A stretch of DNA of 64,000 nucleotides from Alkalimarinus alittae (GTDB lineage Bacteria; Pseudomonadota; Gammaproteobacteria; Pseudomonadales; Oleiphilaceae). Position 1 is the first letter of the stretch, and each line of letters begins with the position of its first letter. The stretch spans positions 2,270,001 to 2,334,000 of the forward strand of contig NZ_CP100390.1 in assembly GCF_026016465.1 (NCBI RefSeq). The letters are read 5' to 3'. This document shows positions 1-9,880 of the stretch, piece by piece. Both the position numbers and the translations under genes were made by a program. Below the pieces are notes generated by a model. That model worked only from the letters and a program-made list of their open reading frames with translations. It ran no database searches and had not been told where the DNA came from.

Positions 1-639
1 TCTAATGGTACAAAAGACCAAGTAGTCATCAATCGATTTGTTAATCTATTCATAGTTTTAGAGATTAATGATCTTAAAATCGAAAAAATTATTGATTGGA
101 TTGATGAAAATAATGAGGTCGATGGCGCTGAAGGCGCTGAAGACGGCGATTATTTGATAAAAGATAAGCCATACCGAACAGGGAATCAGCCGTTTGCATC
201 GATATCTGAACTCATGTTAATAGACGGTATGACTCCCGAGTATTATGCACTGTTGCTACCTCATGTATCGGCCTTACCCGTTGGGGTAAAATCCATTAAT
301 GTTAATACTTGTACAAAAGAGATTTATCGTTCGCTAGCGAAAGGAAAAATACTAACAGATGATGAGGGTCAGGCTATAATCGACTATAGGGTTGACACTC
401 CGTTTAAAACGTTAGATGAATTTAAAGTATTGCCTGAGTATGCAGGTTTAGAGTTGGAAGGCCGTTTTTCGGTTAACAGCGAATACTTTAGCGTGTCATC
501 TAAGGTCACGTTATCTGATCGTGTTAGTCGGTTGGTGTCTGTTCTTCATCGAGACGCTAGTGATGGAACGATATCACTACTAGCACGAGATCAAGGTCAA
601 AAATACATCATCACCAAAGATATGTTAGTGGTGGAATAA
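1..639 (+). CDS. gspK: GspK, type II secretion minor pseudopilin (3' part)
   Basis: The frame is open from the first base, so the gene starts upstream of the window and only about the last 212 codons are present. GspK is the large minor pseudopilin that caps the type II secretion pseudopilus with GspI and GspJ. The visible part contains the family's acidic DGAEDGDY stretch, followed by a region rich in YR, NQPF and SELM like the GspK core, and a long C-terminal domain. The gene is followed by gspL and gspM in the order usual for gsp operons. Recognition rests on these motifs and on the neighbours. Confidence 0.88.
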   Translation, partial: SNGTKDQVVINRFVNLFIVLEINDLKIEKIIDWIDENNEVDGAEGAEDGDYLIKDKPYRTGNQPFASISELMLIDGMTPEYYALLLPHVSALPVGVKSINVNTCTKEIYRSLAKGKILTDDEGQAIIDYRVDTPFKTLDEFKVLPEYAGLELEGRFSVNSEYFSVSSKVTLSDRVSRLVSVLHRDASDGTISLLARDQGQKYIITKDMLVVE

Positions 640-732
640 AACAAAATTATGGTTAGTCGATTTACACTGCTATGCCTGTAAGGTTAGAGTTAACAAACGC
701 TAAAGAATTTAAGGGACATAAAGAGAATAATA

Positions 733-2034
733 ATGCCAAATAAGTTGTTTATTCGTGCACTTTCGTTGCCCGAAAAGGAAGATGAAGGGCTGTCCAATTT
801 TGAGTGGGCTCTTTATGCTCGTGCTGGTCAAAAAATTGCAGGAGGGTTTGCCGAGCGATTTGAAGATGTCCAACAACTGCTTGATCAAAATGCTATTGAA
901 GATGTTCAAATTATCGGTTTGATTCCTGCCAATATTATAAATTCAACTCAGGTCACAATCCCGGGCAAGCAGTCACGGTATGTGCAGCAAGCTCTGCCAT
1001 TTGCGGTTGAAGATCAATTATCAGAAGACATAGATAGCGTACACATTGCATTGGGCGACAAGTTGAGCAATGGTAATTATTCTGTTGAGGTTATTAGCTA
1101 CGATTTCTTTAAACTGTATTTTGATGCGCTCGTGCATACCGGGTTTACTATACATGCGATCTACAGTGATGCCTCGTTACTCCCTATACAAGGGGTTGAC
1201 GCGGTCATTGGTTTTGAAAACGACTGGGCATTAGTCGACATCAAACCCGGTACGGTTAGTCGGGTTAAACGATTTAACCTGGTCAGTTATTTTGAGTCTG
1301 TACTGATCACAGAAGGTACCAGTGAAGGCACCGATAAAAAGAAGGTCAGTTGCTATATACCGCCTGAACAAGCAGATTCACTCAAAATAGTGCTGGCTGA
1401 ACTGCAGCAGACTGAAGGCTTTGAGTGGACTACTCACGACCTTAACGTTCCGATACTCGAGTTGCTATGTGAATCTTGGTTTCAACAAGGTACAAAAGGT
1501 ATAAACCTTTGTCAGGGCGACTTTAAAATTGCAAATGCTAGCGCGCCATCATTTAAAAAGTGGAAGGCCGTAGCTGCAGTTGCAGGCATCTGGTTTTGCC
1601 TTCAAGTGGGTGTCGACCTCGGCAAAGGGTACTACTACCAAGATGAGGCAGAGAATTATTCTCAAGCAGCATTAGACGTGTACAAATCTCTATTCCCTGC
1701 TGAAAGGCGTGTTTCTGTCAATAATTTAAGGCGTACACTTCAGGGTAAACTTAACTCTGCTAATGCCTCGCAAGGTAATACGGACTTCCTTAGTCTTCTG
1801 AGTGAAGCAGGTTATCAATACTCTAAAGTACCCAATAACCAAACCATTGAATTTAAAAGTGTTAACTACAGTGATCAGCGACAAGAGCTAACGATTGAGT
1901 TGAGAGCAGGGTCGTTCCAGCAACTCGATCAACTTAAAAACGGTCTTACCGATGCAGGGTTGGGTGCTAAAATAAGCTCTGCTATTAACGAGCAGAACAG
2001 TGTAAGAGGGCGCCTAAGCGTCACAGGTAGCTAA
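733..2034 (+). CDS. gspL: GspL, type II secretion inner-membrane platform protein
   Basis: A 433-residue protein of normal GspL length. The N-terminal two thirds are the cytoplasmic actin-like domain that binds the GspE ATPase. A single membrane segment follows at about residues 275-295 (AVAAVAGIWFCLQVGV), then a periplasmic ferredoxin-like domain that pairs with GspM. It starts about 95 bases after gspK and its stop overlaps the gspM start by one base, so translation is probably coupled. Together with gspK and gspM it shows that this is the 3' end of a gsp operon. The lipase encoded at 20.4-21.3 kb is a plausible substrate of such a system, which is an inference. Confidence 0.9.
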   Translation: MPNKLFIRALSLPEKEDEGLSNFEWALYARAGQKIAGGFAERFEDVQQLLDQNAIEDVQIIGLIPANIINSTQVTIPGKQSRYVQQALPFAVEDQLSEDIDSVHIALGDKLSNGNYSVEVISYDFFKLYFDALVHTGFTIHAIYSDASLLPIQGVDAVIGFENDWALVDIKPGTVSRVKRFNLVSYFESVLITEGTSEGTDKKKVSCYIPPEQADSLKIVLAELQQTEGFEWTTHDLNVPILELLCESWFQQGTKGINLCQGDFKIANASAPSFKKWKAVAAVAGIWFCLQVGVDLGKGYYYQDEAENYSQAALDVYKSLFPAERRVSVNNLRRTLQGKLNSANASQGNTDFLSLLSEAGYQYSKVPNNQTIEFKSVNYSDQRQELTIELRAGSFQQLDQLKNGLTDAGLGAKISSAINEQNSVRGRLSVTGS

Positions 2035-2561
2035 TGATGTCCATTATAACAAAGATTAAAAACTCACCCTCTGTTGTTTCGGCAATGCGTCAATTTGATT
2101 CATTACCTAAACGAGACCAGCAAGCTTTGTTGCTACTCTCGGGTGCCTTAGTGTTAGCCATATTATATTTTTTAGTGTGGTCTCCAGCCCATGAATTTTC
2201 AAAAAAGCAGGAGGCAAACCTTAAAAGTAGTCAAGAGCTGCTTAGTTGGGTTCGCGCCAATGAGGGTATTGCAAGGTCCCTCGTTGGCGATGCTGGCAGC
2301 CATTCATCTAAAATTATAGATAGCCAGTCTTTGGTCTCGACTGTGAGTTCAAATGCTCAAAAGCATAAGATAAACTTAAAACGATTCGAGCCATCGGGTG
2401 AACGTAAAGTGCGTGTATGGCTTGAAAAAGTCCCTTTTAATACCGTAATTTTATGGTTAAAAGATTTGAATTCATCCTATAACATCGAAGTGTCACAAGT
2501 TTCGATCGACAAAGATGAAAAAGGTGGGTTGGTTAACGTTCGCTTAACGTTGAAAGGTTAA
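2034..2561 (+). CDS. gspM: GspM, type II secretion inner-membrane protein
   Basis: A 175-residue protein with a short cytoplasmic N-terminus, one membrane helix at about residues 31-50 (leucine/alanine-rich, ending in YFLVW) and a periplasmic domain, which is the standard GspM plan. Two ATG codons lie in tandem at the start (2034 and 2037); either could be used. The overlap with the gspL stop indicates a coupled operon. No gspN follows: the next gene is an acetyltransferase, so the operon probably ends here. Confidence 0.88.
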   Translation: MMSIITKIKNSPSVVSAMRQFDSLPKRDQQALLLLSGALVLAILYFLVWSPAHEFSKKQEANLKSSQELLSWVRANEGIARSLVGDAGSHSSKIIDSQSLVSTVSSNAQKHKINLKRFEPSGERKVRVWLEKVPFNTVILWLKDLNSSYNIEVSQVSIDKDEKGGLVNVRLTLKG

Positions 2562-2596
2562 CCCAAACGACCTAAAGTCAGTGCAGGAGAAAAATA

Positions 2597-3238
2597 ATGA
2601 CAGATACTGCGGAATGTGACCAAGCTGAAATTGTAAGGCTTAACCCAGCCGCTACGGCTGAAGCAAAGAGTATTCTTTACCATGCTTACCGAGATGAGCC
2701 TACCTTTAAGTACTTATTTGATTCGTCACGTGCAGGGTATGACCAACGCGTTCGTGCAACCATTAGAGAGTTAATCGATCTTCACTTCGCTCATGGGCAA
2801 GATGTTATCGGATTAAGTATCAATAATGCGCTAGTAGGTATTGCGCTGGTCGGTAGCCCTACTGTAAGGCTAAACCTGGCTGAGCAGTTTAATTGGCGTA
2901 TCAGGATGATGCTCACCGCAGGGCTTAGTTCTACTCGACGATATATTGATTACCATATGCAAGTTAAGGCAACACTGCCAGGAAACGAGCATCATGAACT
3001 CCCATTGATGGGTATAAAAGCATCACATCAAAGACAAGGATACGGTCGTTTGCTGTTAGAAGCGGTTGAAAAGCTTTGTAGCGAAAATCCACGTTCATGT
3101 GGTATTGGGCTAGATACCGGTAATACACGATACATTAAATTTTATGAATCCTTGGGTTATGAAAAAGTAGGTGAGGTTAAACTGGAAAATTTTACAGAAA
3201 CGGTTTTATTTAAACCTAGAATACCTCAAACCGCTTAG
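2597..3238 (+). CDS. GNAT-family N-acetyltransferase
   Basis: A 213-residue protein with a C-terminal GNAT fold. The acetyl-CoA loop is visible as HQRQGYGRLLLEAV (about residues 142-155, R/Q-x-x-G-x-G/A pattern), followed by GLDTGNTRYIKFYESLGYEKV, the usual C-terminal motif with the FYE-x-x-GY signature. A purine-rich Shine-Dalgarno (aggaga) precedes the ATG. The substrate cannot be told from sequence. It sits between gspM and gor on the same strand and may be co-transcribed with gor, 36 bases downstream. Confidence 0.82.
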   Translation: MTDTAECDQAEIVRLNPAATAEAKSILYHAYRDEPTFKYLFDSSRAGYDQRVRATIRELIDLHFAHGQDVIGLSINNALVGIALVGSPTVRLNLAEQFNWRIRMMLTAGLSSTRRYIDYHMQVKATLPGNEHHELPLMGIKASHQRQGYGRLLLEAVEKLCSENPRSCGIGLDTGNTRYIKFYESLGYEKVGEVKLENFTETVLFKPRIPQTA

Positions 3239-3274
3239 CGTTTATTTCCCCTTCAAATTTAGGAAACCTATTCT

Positions 3275-4627
3275 ATGTCAGAGTACGATTACGATCTGTT
3301 TGTCATCGGTGCAGGCTCAGGCGGTGTTCGCCTGTCTCGTATTGCTTCAAGCCTTGGGGCTAAAGTTGCTGTTGCAGAAGATCGTTATATGGGGGGAACC
3401 TGTGTCAACGTAGGTTGTGTACCTAAAAAGCTATTTGTTTACGCTTCACATATTGCAGAAGACTTAGAAGACGGGGCGGGTTTTGGTTGGACAAATAACG
3501 GTAAACTGAACTTTAATTGGCATACGCTAAGAGATAACAAGACAAACGAAATCAGTCGTTTAAATGGTATTTATAATAATTTACTTGAAGGTGCTGGGGT
3601 GACTGTTCACACCGGTAGAGCACGCTTTATTGATCACCACACGGTTTCAGTTGGTGATCAAACCATCACGGCTAAATATATCGCTATCGCAACGGGTAGC
3701 TGGCCGTTTGTGCCTGAGTTTGAGGGTTCAGAACACGCTATTACTTCAAATGAGTTTTTCTTCTTACCAGACTTACCTAAATCAGCAATGGTCTTAGGTG
3801 GGGGTTACATTGCTGTTGAGCTTGCCGGTATTTTAAATGGCCTGGGTGTTGATACCACTTTGATTTATCGGGGTGATCTTTTCTTACGTGGTTTCGACGA
3901 AGATGTACGTCAGTTTGCTAAAACTGAAATAGAAAAGAAAGGCGTGAACTTATTGTTTAACAACAATATACAATCAGTATCTAAAGCGTCTGACGCTTAT
4001 AAAGTCACCCTGGAAGACGGCAGCATCGTTAATACAGGTTTGGTTTTAGCTGCAACGGGTCGCAAAGCACACATTCAAGATATCGGTATAGAAAACACCG
4101 ACATCACGTTAAACGACGCGGGCAACATTGTGGTAGATAGCCATTTTACGACCTCAGTCGATAATATTTTTGCAGTAGGTGATGTTAAAGGTGGCTACCA
4201 ACTTACACCTGTTGCACTGGCTGAAGGCATGGCGTTAGCTCGTCACTTATTTGCGGGTAAACCTATTAATATGGATTACGACAATATACCTACTGCTGTG
4301 TTTTGTCAGCCTACCATTGGTACGGTCGGTTTAACCGAGCAGCAAGCGCGTGAACGCTTTGGGGATATTGATGTGTATAAATCAGACTTTCGCCCAATGA
4401 AGCATACCATGTCGGGTAGAGATGAACGCACATTTATGAAGCTGCTCGTCGATGTTAAGACTGATCGCGTTGTCGGCGCACATATGGTAGGCCCTGAAGC
4501 TGGTGAGATTATGCAAGGCGTGGCTGTCGCGATGAAAGCAGGCGCAACGAAAGCCCACTTTGATGAGACTATAGGCATACACCCAACTGCAGCAGAAGAG
4601 TTTGTAACAATGAGAGAGCCTGTTTAA
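3275..4627 (+). CDS. gor: Glutathione-disulfide reductase
   Basis: A 450-residue class I flavoprotein disulfide reductase that reduces GSSG with NADPH in the cytoplasm. Visible motifs are the FAD dinucleotide fold GAGSGGV near residue 12, the redox-active disulfide in GGTCVNVGCVPKK near residue 42, a second dinucleotide fold (GGGYIAVELAG) near residue 175, and the C-terminal catalytic HPTAAEE. Length and motif order match bacterial Gor of about 450 residues. It is the last clearly chromosomal gene before the mobile-element debris and is followed by a hairpin. Relevant to metal tolerance, since glutathione buffers Cu(I), but nothing shows that it belongs to the island. Confidence 0.95.
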   Translation: MSEYDYDLFVIGAGSGGVRLSRIASSLGAKVAVAEDRYMGGTCVNVGCVPKKLFVYASHIAEDLEDGAGFGWTNNGKLNFNWHTLRDNKTNEISRLNGIYNNLLEGAGVTVHTGRARFIDHHTVSVGDQTITAKYIAIATGSWPFVPEFEGSEHAITSNEFFFLPDLPKSAMVLGGGYIAVELAGILNGLGVDTTLIYRGDLFLRGFDEDVRQFAKTEIEKKGVNLLFNNNIQSVSKASDAYKVTLEDGSIVNTGLVLAATGRKAHIQDIGIENTDITLNDAGNIVVDSHFTTSVDNIFAVGDVKGGYQLTPVALAEGMALARHLFAGKPINMDYDNIPTAVFCQPTIGTVGLTEQQARERFGDIDVYKSDFRPMKHTMSGRDERTFMKLLVDVKTDRVVGAHMVGPEAGEIMQGVAVAMKAGATKAHFDETIGIHPTAAEEFVTMREPV

Positions 4628-4643
4628 TAGGCTTATTATCACT

Positions 4644-4684
4644 ATTCAAAAGCAAACCCGTTACATCGTGCTTTGCTTTTGAAT
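4644..4684. terminator. Convergent hairpin after gor
   Basis: Perfect 13-base arms (4644-4656, attcaaaagcaaa; 4672-4684) around a 15-base loop, between the 3' ends of gor and the opposite-strand ExeA-like remnant. The position fits a bidirectional terminator. The stem is A/T-rich and there is no long T-run, so strength is uncertain. Confidence 0.5.
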
Positions 4685-5287
4685 CTGTTTTAACGTTGGT
4701 ATCTCCATACCTTTATCATGAAGAACCTCTTTAATTATACAGGGATAAATTTTATCCTTGAGCTGTGCTGAGTAGCCATAGACCAGCGATAAATCGCACA
4801 GCACATTAATTATTCTGGGTACTCCTCCGCTGTGCTCCCATATTAGGTGCATACCTTCTTCACAAAATAATGAAGGCGCGCCTCCGACGGTCATGAGTCG
4901 ATGGCGTATATAGCCGACAGTCTCATTATAACTCAGCGCTTTTAGGTGGTAGTCGACAATAACCCGCTGGGTAAATTGTTGAAATTCTGGTTTTATTAGC
5001 TGTTCTCTTAGCTCTGGTTGGCCGACAATTAAAAACTGTAACGCGGTGTGTTTACCTGAGTTAAGGTTCGACAATAGCCTGACTTGCTCTAATAATTTCA
5101 TACCTAAATGCTGTGCTTCATCGATAATAATCGCGACGTTTCTGCCTTCTGAATATTCTTTAATTAAAAACTTTGTGAACGTGTCATAAAGCCCTACGTG
5201 GCTTTTGTCTGAGTAGTCGAGGTTAAATGCAAATAGAATCCACTGCATTAACTCTAGGGCATCCGTACACTGAGAATTGACTCGAAT
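4661..5287 (-). pseudogene. ExeA/GspA-like AAA ATPase, 5'-truncated
   Basis: The reading frame can be followed upstream to about 5287, where a stop in frame marks the edge of homology. What remains is the C-terminal two thirds of an ExeA-type ATPase: Walker B as VAIIIDEAQHL, the sensor region QFLIVGQPELREQL, and the C-terminal GGVPRIINVLCDLSL that is typical of this family. The N-terminal Walker A region is absent. ExeA-like proteins accompany type II secretion and also some transposon operons (TniB-like). Loss of the 5' half next to a recombinase gene suggests that an element inserted here. Confidence 0.75.
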
Positions 5288-5294
5288 TCAGTAC
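5265..5294. repeat. Imperfect inverted repeat at the element boundary
   Basis: Arms gtacactgagaatt (5265-5278) and gaattcagtac (5284-5294) are inverted copies with small gaps around gactc. The site lies between the point where ExeA homology stops and the start of the recombinase gene. This is where a recombinase core site or an element end would be expected. The match is imperfect, so this is only a candidate. Confidence 0.3.
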
Positions 5295-5332
5295 GAATAA
5301 GTCTATTTTAAAGACTGCTGGGACAGGCTGCG

Positions 5333-6634
5333 ATGCACAAAGAAAATCAACCAATCACGCAACCAGTAAATAAGATCGAAAGATACTTGCATGCTGCGAC
5401 CCGAGATAATACGCGTCAAAGCTATCAATCAGCGATTGAGCATTTCGAAGTACGCTGGGGGGGATTTTTACCCGCAACAGCGGAACAGGTAGCCCGTTAC
5501 TTGGCTGACTTCGCAGAAAGCCTATCGCTAAACACTTTAAAACAGCGCTTGGTGGGTATTGCTCAGTGGCACGTACAGCAAGGTTTTCCTGATCCGACCA
5601 AGACACCGATCGTCAAGAAAATACTTAAAGGTATTGCAGAAGAACACCCTTATACAGAAAAACAGGCTAAACCATTACAGCTAGAAGAATTAAAGCAGGT
5701 TGTTGCCTGGTTAGACCAGAAATTACTTTCTGCACAAAGTGAAGGTAGCCCGCAGCAGCTTTTGCTATTAAAGCGCAATAAGGCACTTCTGCTACTAGGT
5801 TTTTGGCGCGGCTTTCGGAGTGATGAATTATCTGGACTACAGCTTGAGAATATATCCGTCAGCCCAGGTACTGGAATGGACATCAAAGTGCAGAAAAGTA
5901 AAACGGATCGTTCATCGCGTGGTCGCCACATGAGAGCACCAGCTTTAAGCCAGTTGTGCCCAGTTGATGCGTATCAAGATTGGTTGACTGTGCTAAATTG
6001 TCAACAAGGTCCTGTTTTCAGGGCTGTATCTCGTTGGGGTGTTGTTTGAGAGAAAGGCTTACACACTGATAGTATTGCCGTTATTCTAAAAAAGCTTCTA
6101 AAAGAAGCGGGGATTGAAAATCATCTTGATTATAGCAGCCACTCCTTACGCCGAGGATTTGCGACTTGGGCGAACAATCAGCAGTGGGATTTAAAATCAT
6201 TAATGGAGTACGTTGGTTGGAAAGATGTCAATTCTGCCATGCGTTATATCGAAGCCCCCGACTTATATGGCCAACAAAAAATTGAACAAGGCTTAAGCAA
6301 AATACGGCCACAGGCAGAAGAGAATAAAACAAAAATTCTGAAGCTACCTGTGGCTAAATTACAGGTACATTGTGCATTACAAAAATACCATAAAGGTGTA
6401 CGTAACTTAAAAGCAGTACGCGAAAATATTGAGCAGTTCTGCTTAAAACCGCTTGGCATGATCCAAGGAAATCAAACTGGATACTATTTTATTTATATGC
6501 CGTATCGAGATAATGATCACCTTAATGAGCTTGTTGACGATCTACTGCATGAACTCTATGAGTCAGCAGCGGATCAGCAATGTTTATTGGAAGCAAATAT
6601 CCAAGACATGAAAAGTAAAAAAATGTGGTCTTAA
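5333..6634 (+). pseudogene. Tyrosine recombinase (TnpS-like) split by one stop codon
   Basis: One frame, 434 codons including the stop, is interrupted only by a TGA at 6047-6049. Coding resumes immediately in the same frame (EKGLHTDSIAVIL) and includes the bases before the next start codon. All catalytic boxes are present: Arg-I in FWRGFRSDEL, His-x-x-Arg in HSLRRGFATWA, and the tyrosine in DVNSAMRYIE. The N-terminal SAM-like domain (ATRDNTRQSYQSAIEHFE) closely resembles that of the recombinase at 55.6-56.6 kb. About 130 residues follow the tyrosine and are unexplained. Its stop lies 41 bases before tnpA, as in recombinase-encoding Tn3-family elements. A recent nonsense mutation is the simplest reading. 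Confidence 0.8.
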
Positions 6635-6675
6635 TAATAAAAAATTTCATAACAATAAATAAGTGACTCAATCGC

Positions 6676-9669
6676 ATGATCGCACCGGATTCAGCTTATC
6701 CTTTATTACCAGCAGAGTTAACCCAACAAGAGCTTTCAACACATTTTTCACCCACGGTAACTGAGCTCACTCTAGCAAACCAAAAACGACAACCCCTTGC
6801 GCGATTGGCCTTTTTAGCGCACCTAAAATTAGCTCAGCGCTTAGGGTATTTCCTAGTGCTAACAGATATTCCCGATATATTATTAAAGCACCTAGCAGAC
6901 GCATTAAAACTGAAGAAATACCCTAAAAGGAAAGAAATTTCCGCATTTGAAGCTTCAGGTAGTCGTAGTCGGCAGTTAGTCATCATACGGAAATATCTAG
7001 GCATTAAGCCTTTTACCAACGAAAAATGGTCTTGGCTAGAGAAACTAAGCTATAAACATGCTCAATCCAAGGAAAGTGTCAACGACATCATCAAAGTCAT
7101 GTTAGAAGAGCTAGTCCACCATTGTTATGAGTTACCAGGTCTTTCTGGCTTACAATCCATGGCGCAACGTATTCGCACTCAAGTTAATGATAAGCACTTC
7201 CAATCCATCACTGAAAACTTATCTGAGGCCAATAAAGACCGCATCAAAGAGCTACTATCAAAGAAACAAAGTGAACCAAGTGTAGTGCAGCCTCTGGCAA
7301 GCCCTTAAACGAGAACCAAAGCAACCTACCAACAAGGAAGTTCGCAGCTATTTGCAGCATGTACATTGGTTACATGATCTTAGCGAATCTCTGCCAAAAC
7401 CTGATATTCCTAGCGCTAAACTGAAACAATTTACATTAGAAGCACGTGCACTCAATGCTCATGAAATGGCTAAACTTACTGAGAACAAACGTTATGCATT
7501 AGCCTGCATACTAATTCGTAGTCAGCATAGCAAGGCGCTGGATGATGTGGCGAATATCTTTATTAAATTAATTCGAAAACTACTCCGTAGTGGACAGGTT
7601 CAACTTGACCAATATTTGCTAAAACAAAGATCGGATGTAGAGAAGCTAATTGACTCTTTTAAAGGTGTATTAGAAGGCTATCAACAAGGCGCGGATGATA
7701 AATCACGCATTAAAGCGATTGAGGACGTGATTGGAGGCGATGCTGAGGATTTAATTGATCGGCTGTGAGCAACACATGGCATACGCGGGAAATAATTATA
7801 TCCCTTTCTTGTTAAAGCCTTATAAACAAAAGCGCAGTTTACTTATGAACTGCCTTAAAATATTAGACGTTAAAAGCACATCAAGTGATGAAAGTACGGT
7901 ATTACTCACCAGCCTTCTACGGTCTCTTTCCAAAAGCCACAAACTTAAATTAAGTCGTGAAGAGCTAGAAGCTATGATCGGGCAACCTTTCAAAGAAGAG
8001 TGGTTACCTGAGCGATGGCAAAAGATGGTTTTCGAACGACAGAAGCATGCAAGGTCTTATGATTCTGTGGATCGAAAGTATTTAGAGTTGGCAATCATTG
8101 TTTTAATCAAGCAAGAGCTGGGCTCGGCCGATTTACATATTCCTTATAGTGCAGAATATGACGATTACCGAGAGCAATTAGTGGGTGATGACGAACTTGC
8201 TAAAGAAATGCCTGTTTTTGAGGAACAAGTCGGACTTCCACTAAGTAATGCCAAGGTGTTCACTCAACATTTAAAAAGCTGGCTCACAGAAATGACGAAG
8301 CAGGCTGACGATAATTTTCCTGAAAATACGCACGCCACGATTCTCAATAATAGCATCTCGATAAAGAAAGTCGTGTCGAAAAAAACTGAAAGTAATATTG
8401 AGTTCCTGGATGATTGGCTGACAAAAAATCTACCTCCTGCCAGTATCGTTGATATTCTAACCGATGTTGAAAAATGGCTTAATTTACACAAAAAATTTGG
8501 CCCACTGTCTGGAAATCTGAGTCGTATTAGTAATCGGCAGAAACGCTTCATTGTGACGCTGTTCTGTTATGGGTGTAATTTGGGGCCAGTTCAAACAGCC
8601 AAATCGATAAAAGAGTTTAGTCGTCGTCAAGTATCGTGGTTGAATCTAAAGCACTCCTCTGAAGATAAACTTCAATCAGCTATCACCGAAGTGATTAATC
8701 GATACAAAAAGCTTGATTTACCAGGCTATTGGGGTAAAGGCAAATATGTATCCGCTGATGGCACTAAATTCGAGTTATTTGAGGAAAACTTAATATCGGA
8801 ATACCATATTCGTTATGGTGGGTATGGAGGTATTGGCTATTTTCATGTGGCTGATAGCTATATTGCCTTATTCAGTCGTTTTATTCCTTGGGGCTTATGA
8901 GGCGATTTATATTTTAGATGGTTTGATTAAAAACGAATCAGACATTCAACCAGATACCGTGCATGGTGATACACAAGCTCAAAGTTATACTGTATTTGGC
9001 CTATCTTATTTATTGGGTATTAATTTGATGCCTCGCATACGAGGCCTTTCAGACCTGCAATTATTTCGTCCCGACAAACGGAACAAATATAAAAATATTG
9101 ACGCACTATTTAAAGGCAACGCTATTGATTTCAAACTGATTGAGCGACACTTTATTGATATGATGCGCATTGTGATTTCTATCAAGAAAGGAAAAATATC
9201 ACCTTCTGCCATTCTTAGACGGCTTGGCACTCACAGTAAGAAAAACAAACTCTACCTCGCTTTTCGTGAACTGGGAAAAGTAGTGCGAACCGTGTTTTTA
9301 CTTCGATATATCAATGAAGTTGAGTTACGGCAAACCATTCAGGCAGCAACCAACAAAAGTAAAGAGTTTAATGGTTTTACTAAATGGCTATTTTTTGGAG
9401 GCGATGGGATTATTGCTGAAAACCTACGTCCAGAACAGCATAAAATAATCAAATACAATCACCTTGTCTCAAACATGGTCATTTTGTATAACGCTGAAAA
9501 CATGACGAGAGCACTAAAGAAATTTGTAGAAGAAGGGCATGAGCTTACACCTGAAATGCTGGCAGGTATTTCACCGTATAGGCGTGCTCATATCAATCGA
9601 TTTGGTAACTACAACATGGATATTAATCGGAATACCTCTCCGATTGGAACAACTCTAGCTTTTTCCTGA
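6676..9669 (+). pseudogene. tnpA: Tn3-family transposase TnpA with three frameshifts
   Basis: Four overlapping reading frames join into one protein of about 998 residues, the normal size for Tn3-family TnpA. The N-terminal part (6676-7308) matches the DUF4158-type domain (LARLAFLAHLKLAQRLGYF). The C-terminal part has the catalytic region, with YVSADGTKFE, DTVHGDTQAQSYTVFGLSYLLG and the ending HINRFGNYNMDINRN. Frame changes fall near 7290-7305, 7745-7765 and 8885-8900, each a one-base type shift. No GGGG-type 38-bp terminal repeat was found on either side. The transposase is therefore dead and the element has probably lost its ends. Confidence 0.88.
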
Positions 9670-9880
9670 GGCTATTAAATAAATTGCTAAATCAGTATGT
9701 TAATGGGCTTTTGGCGAAAATAAGGCATTTCCCTGCCAGACCTCAATTTGGTTAGATATAAAAATTTTACTAAAGAGGGTTCTGGACAATATTCGGTTCA
9801 TATAGGTCTTTAAGCACTCCTAACACATTGATTTATTTGTATTCAGTATGTGTTTTTTTGATAAGTAAGGACTTCTAAGG

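Noticed and set aside
6676-9669. Programmed frameshifting in the Tn3 transposase
   Set aside because: Three separate frame changes are present and no slippery heptamer was seen at any of them. Tn3-family transposases are normally made from one frame, so decay is the simpler reading.
9670-9880. Terminal inverted repeat of the left Tn3 element near taaggcatttccctgcc
   Set aside because: The outer CCCC and a matching copy on the other side were not found, so it cannot be called an element end.
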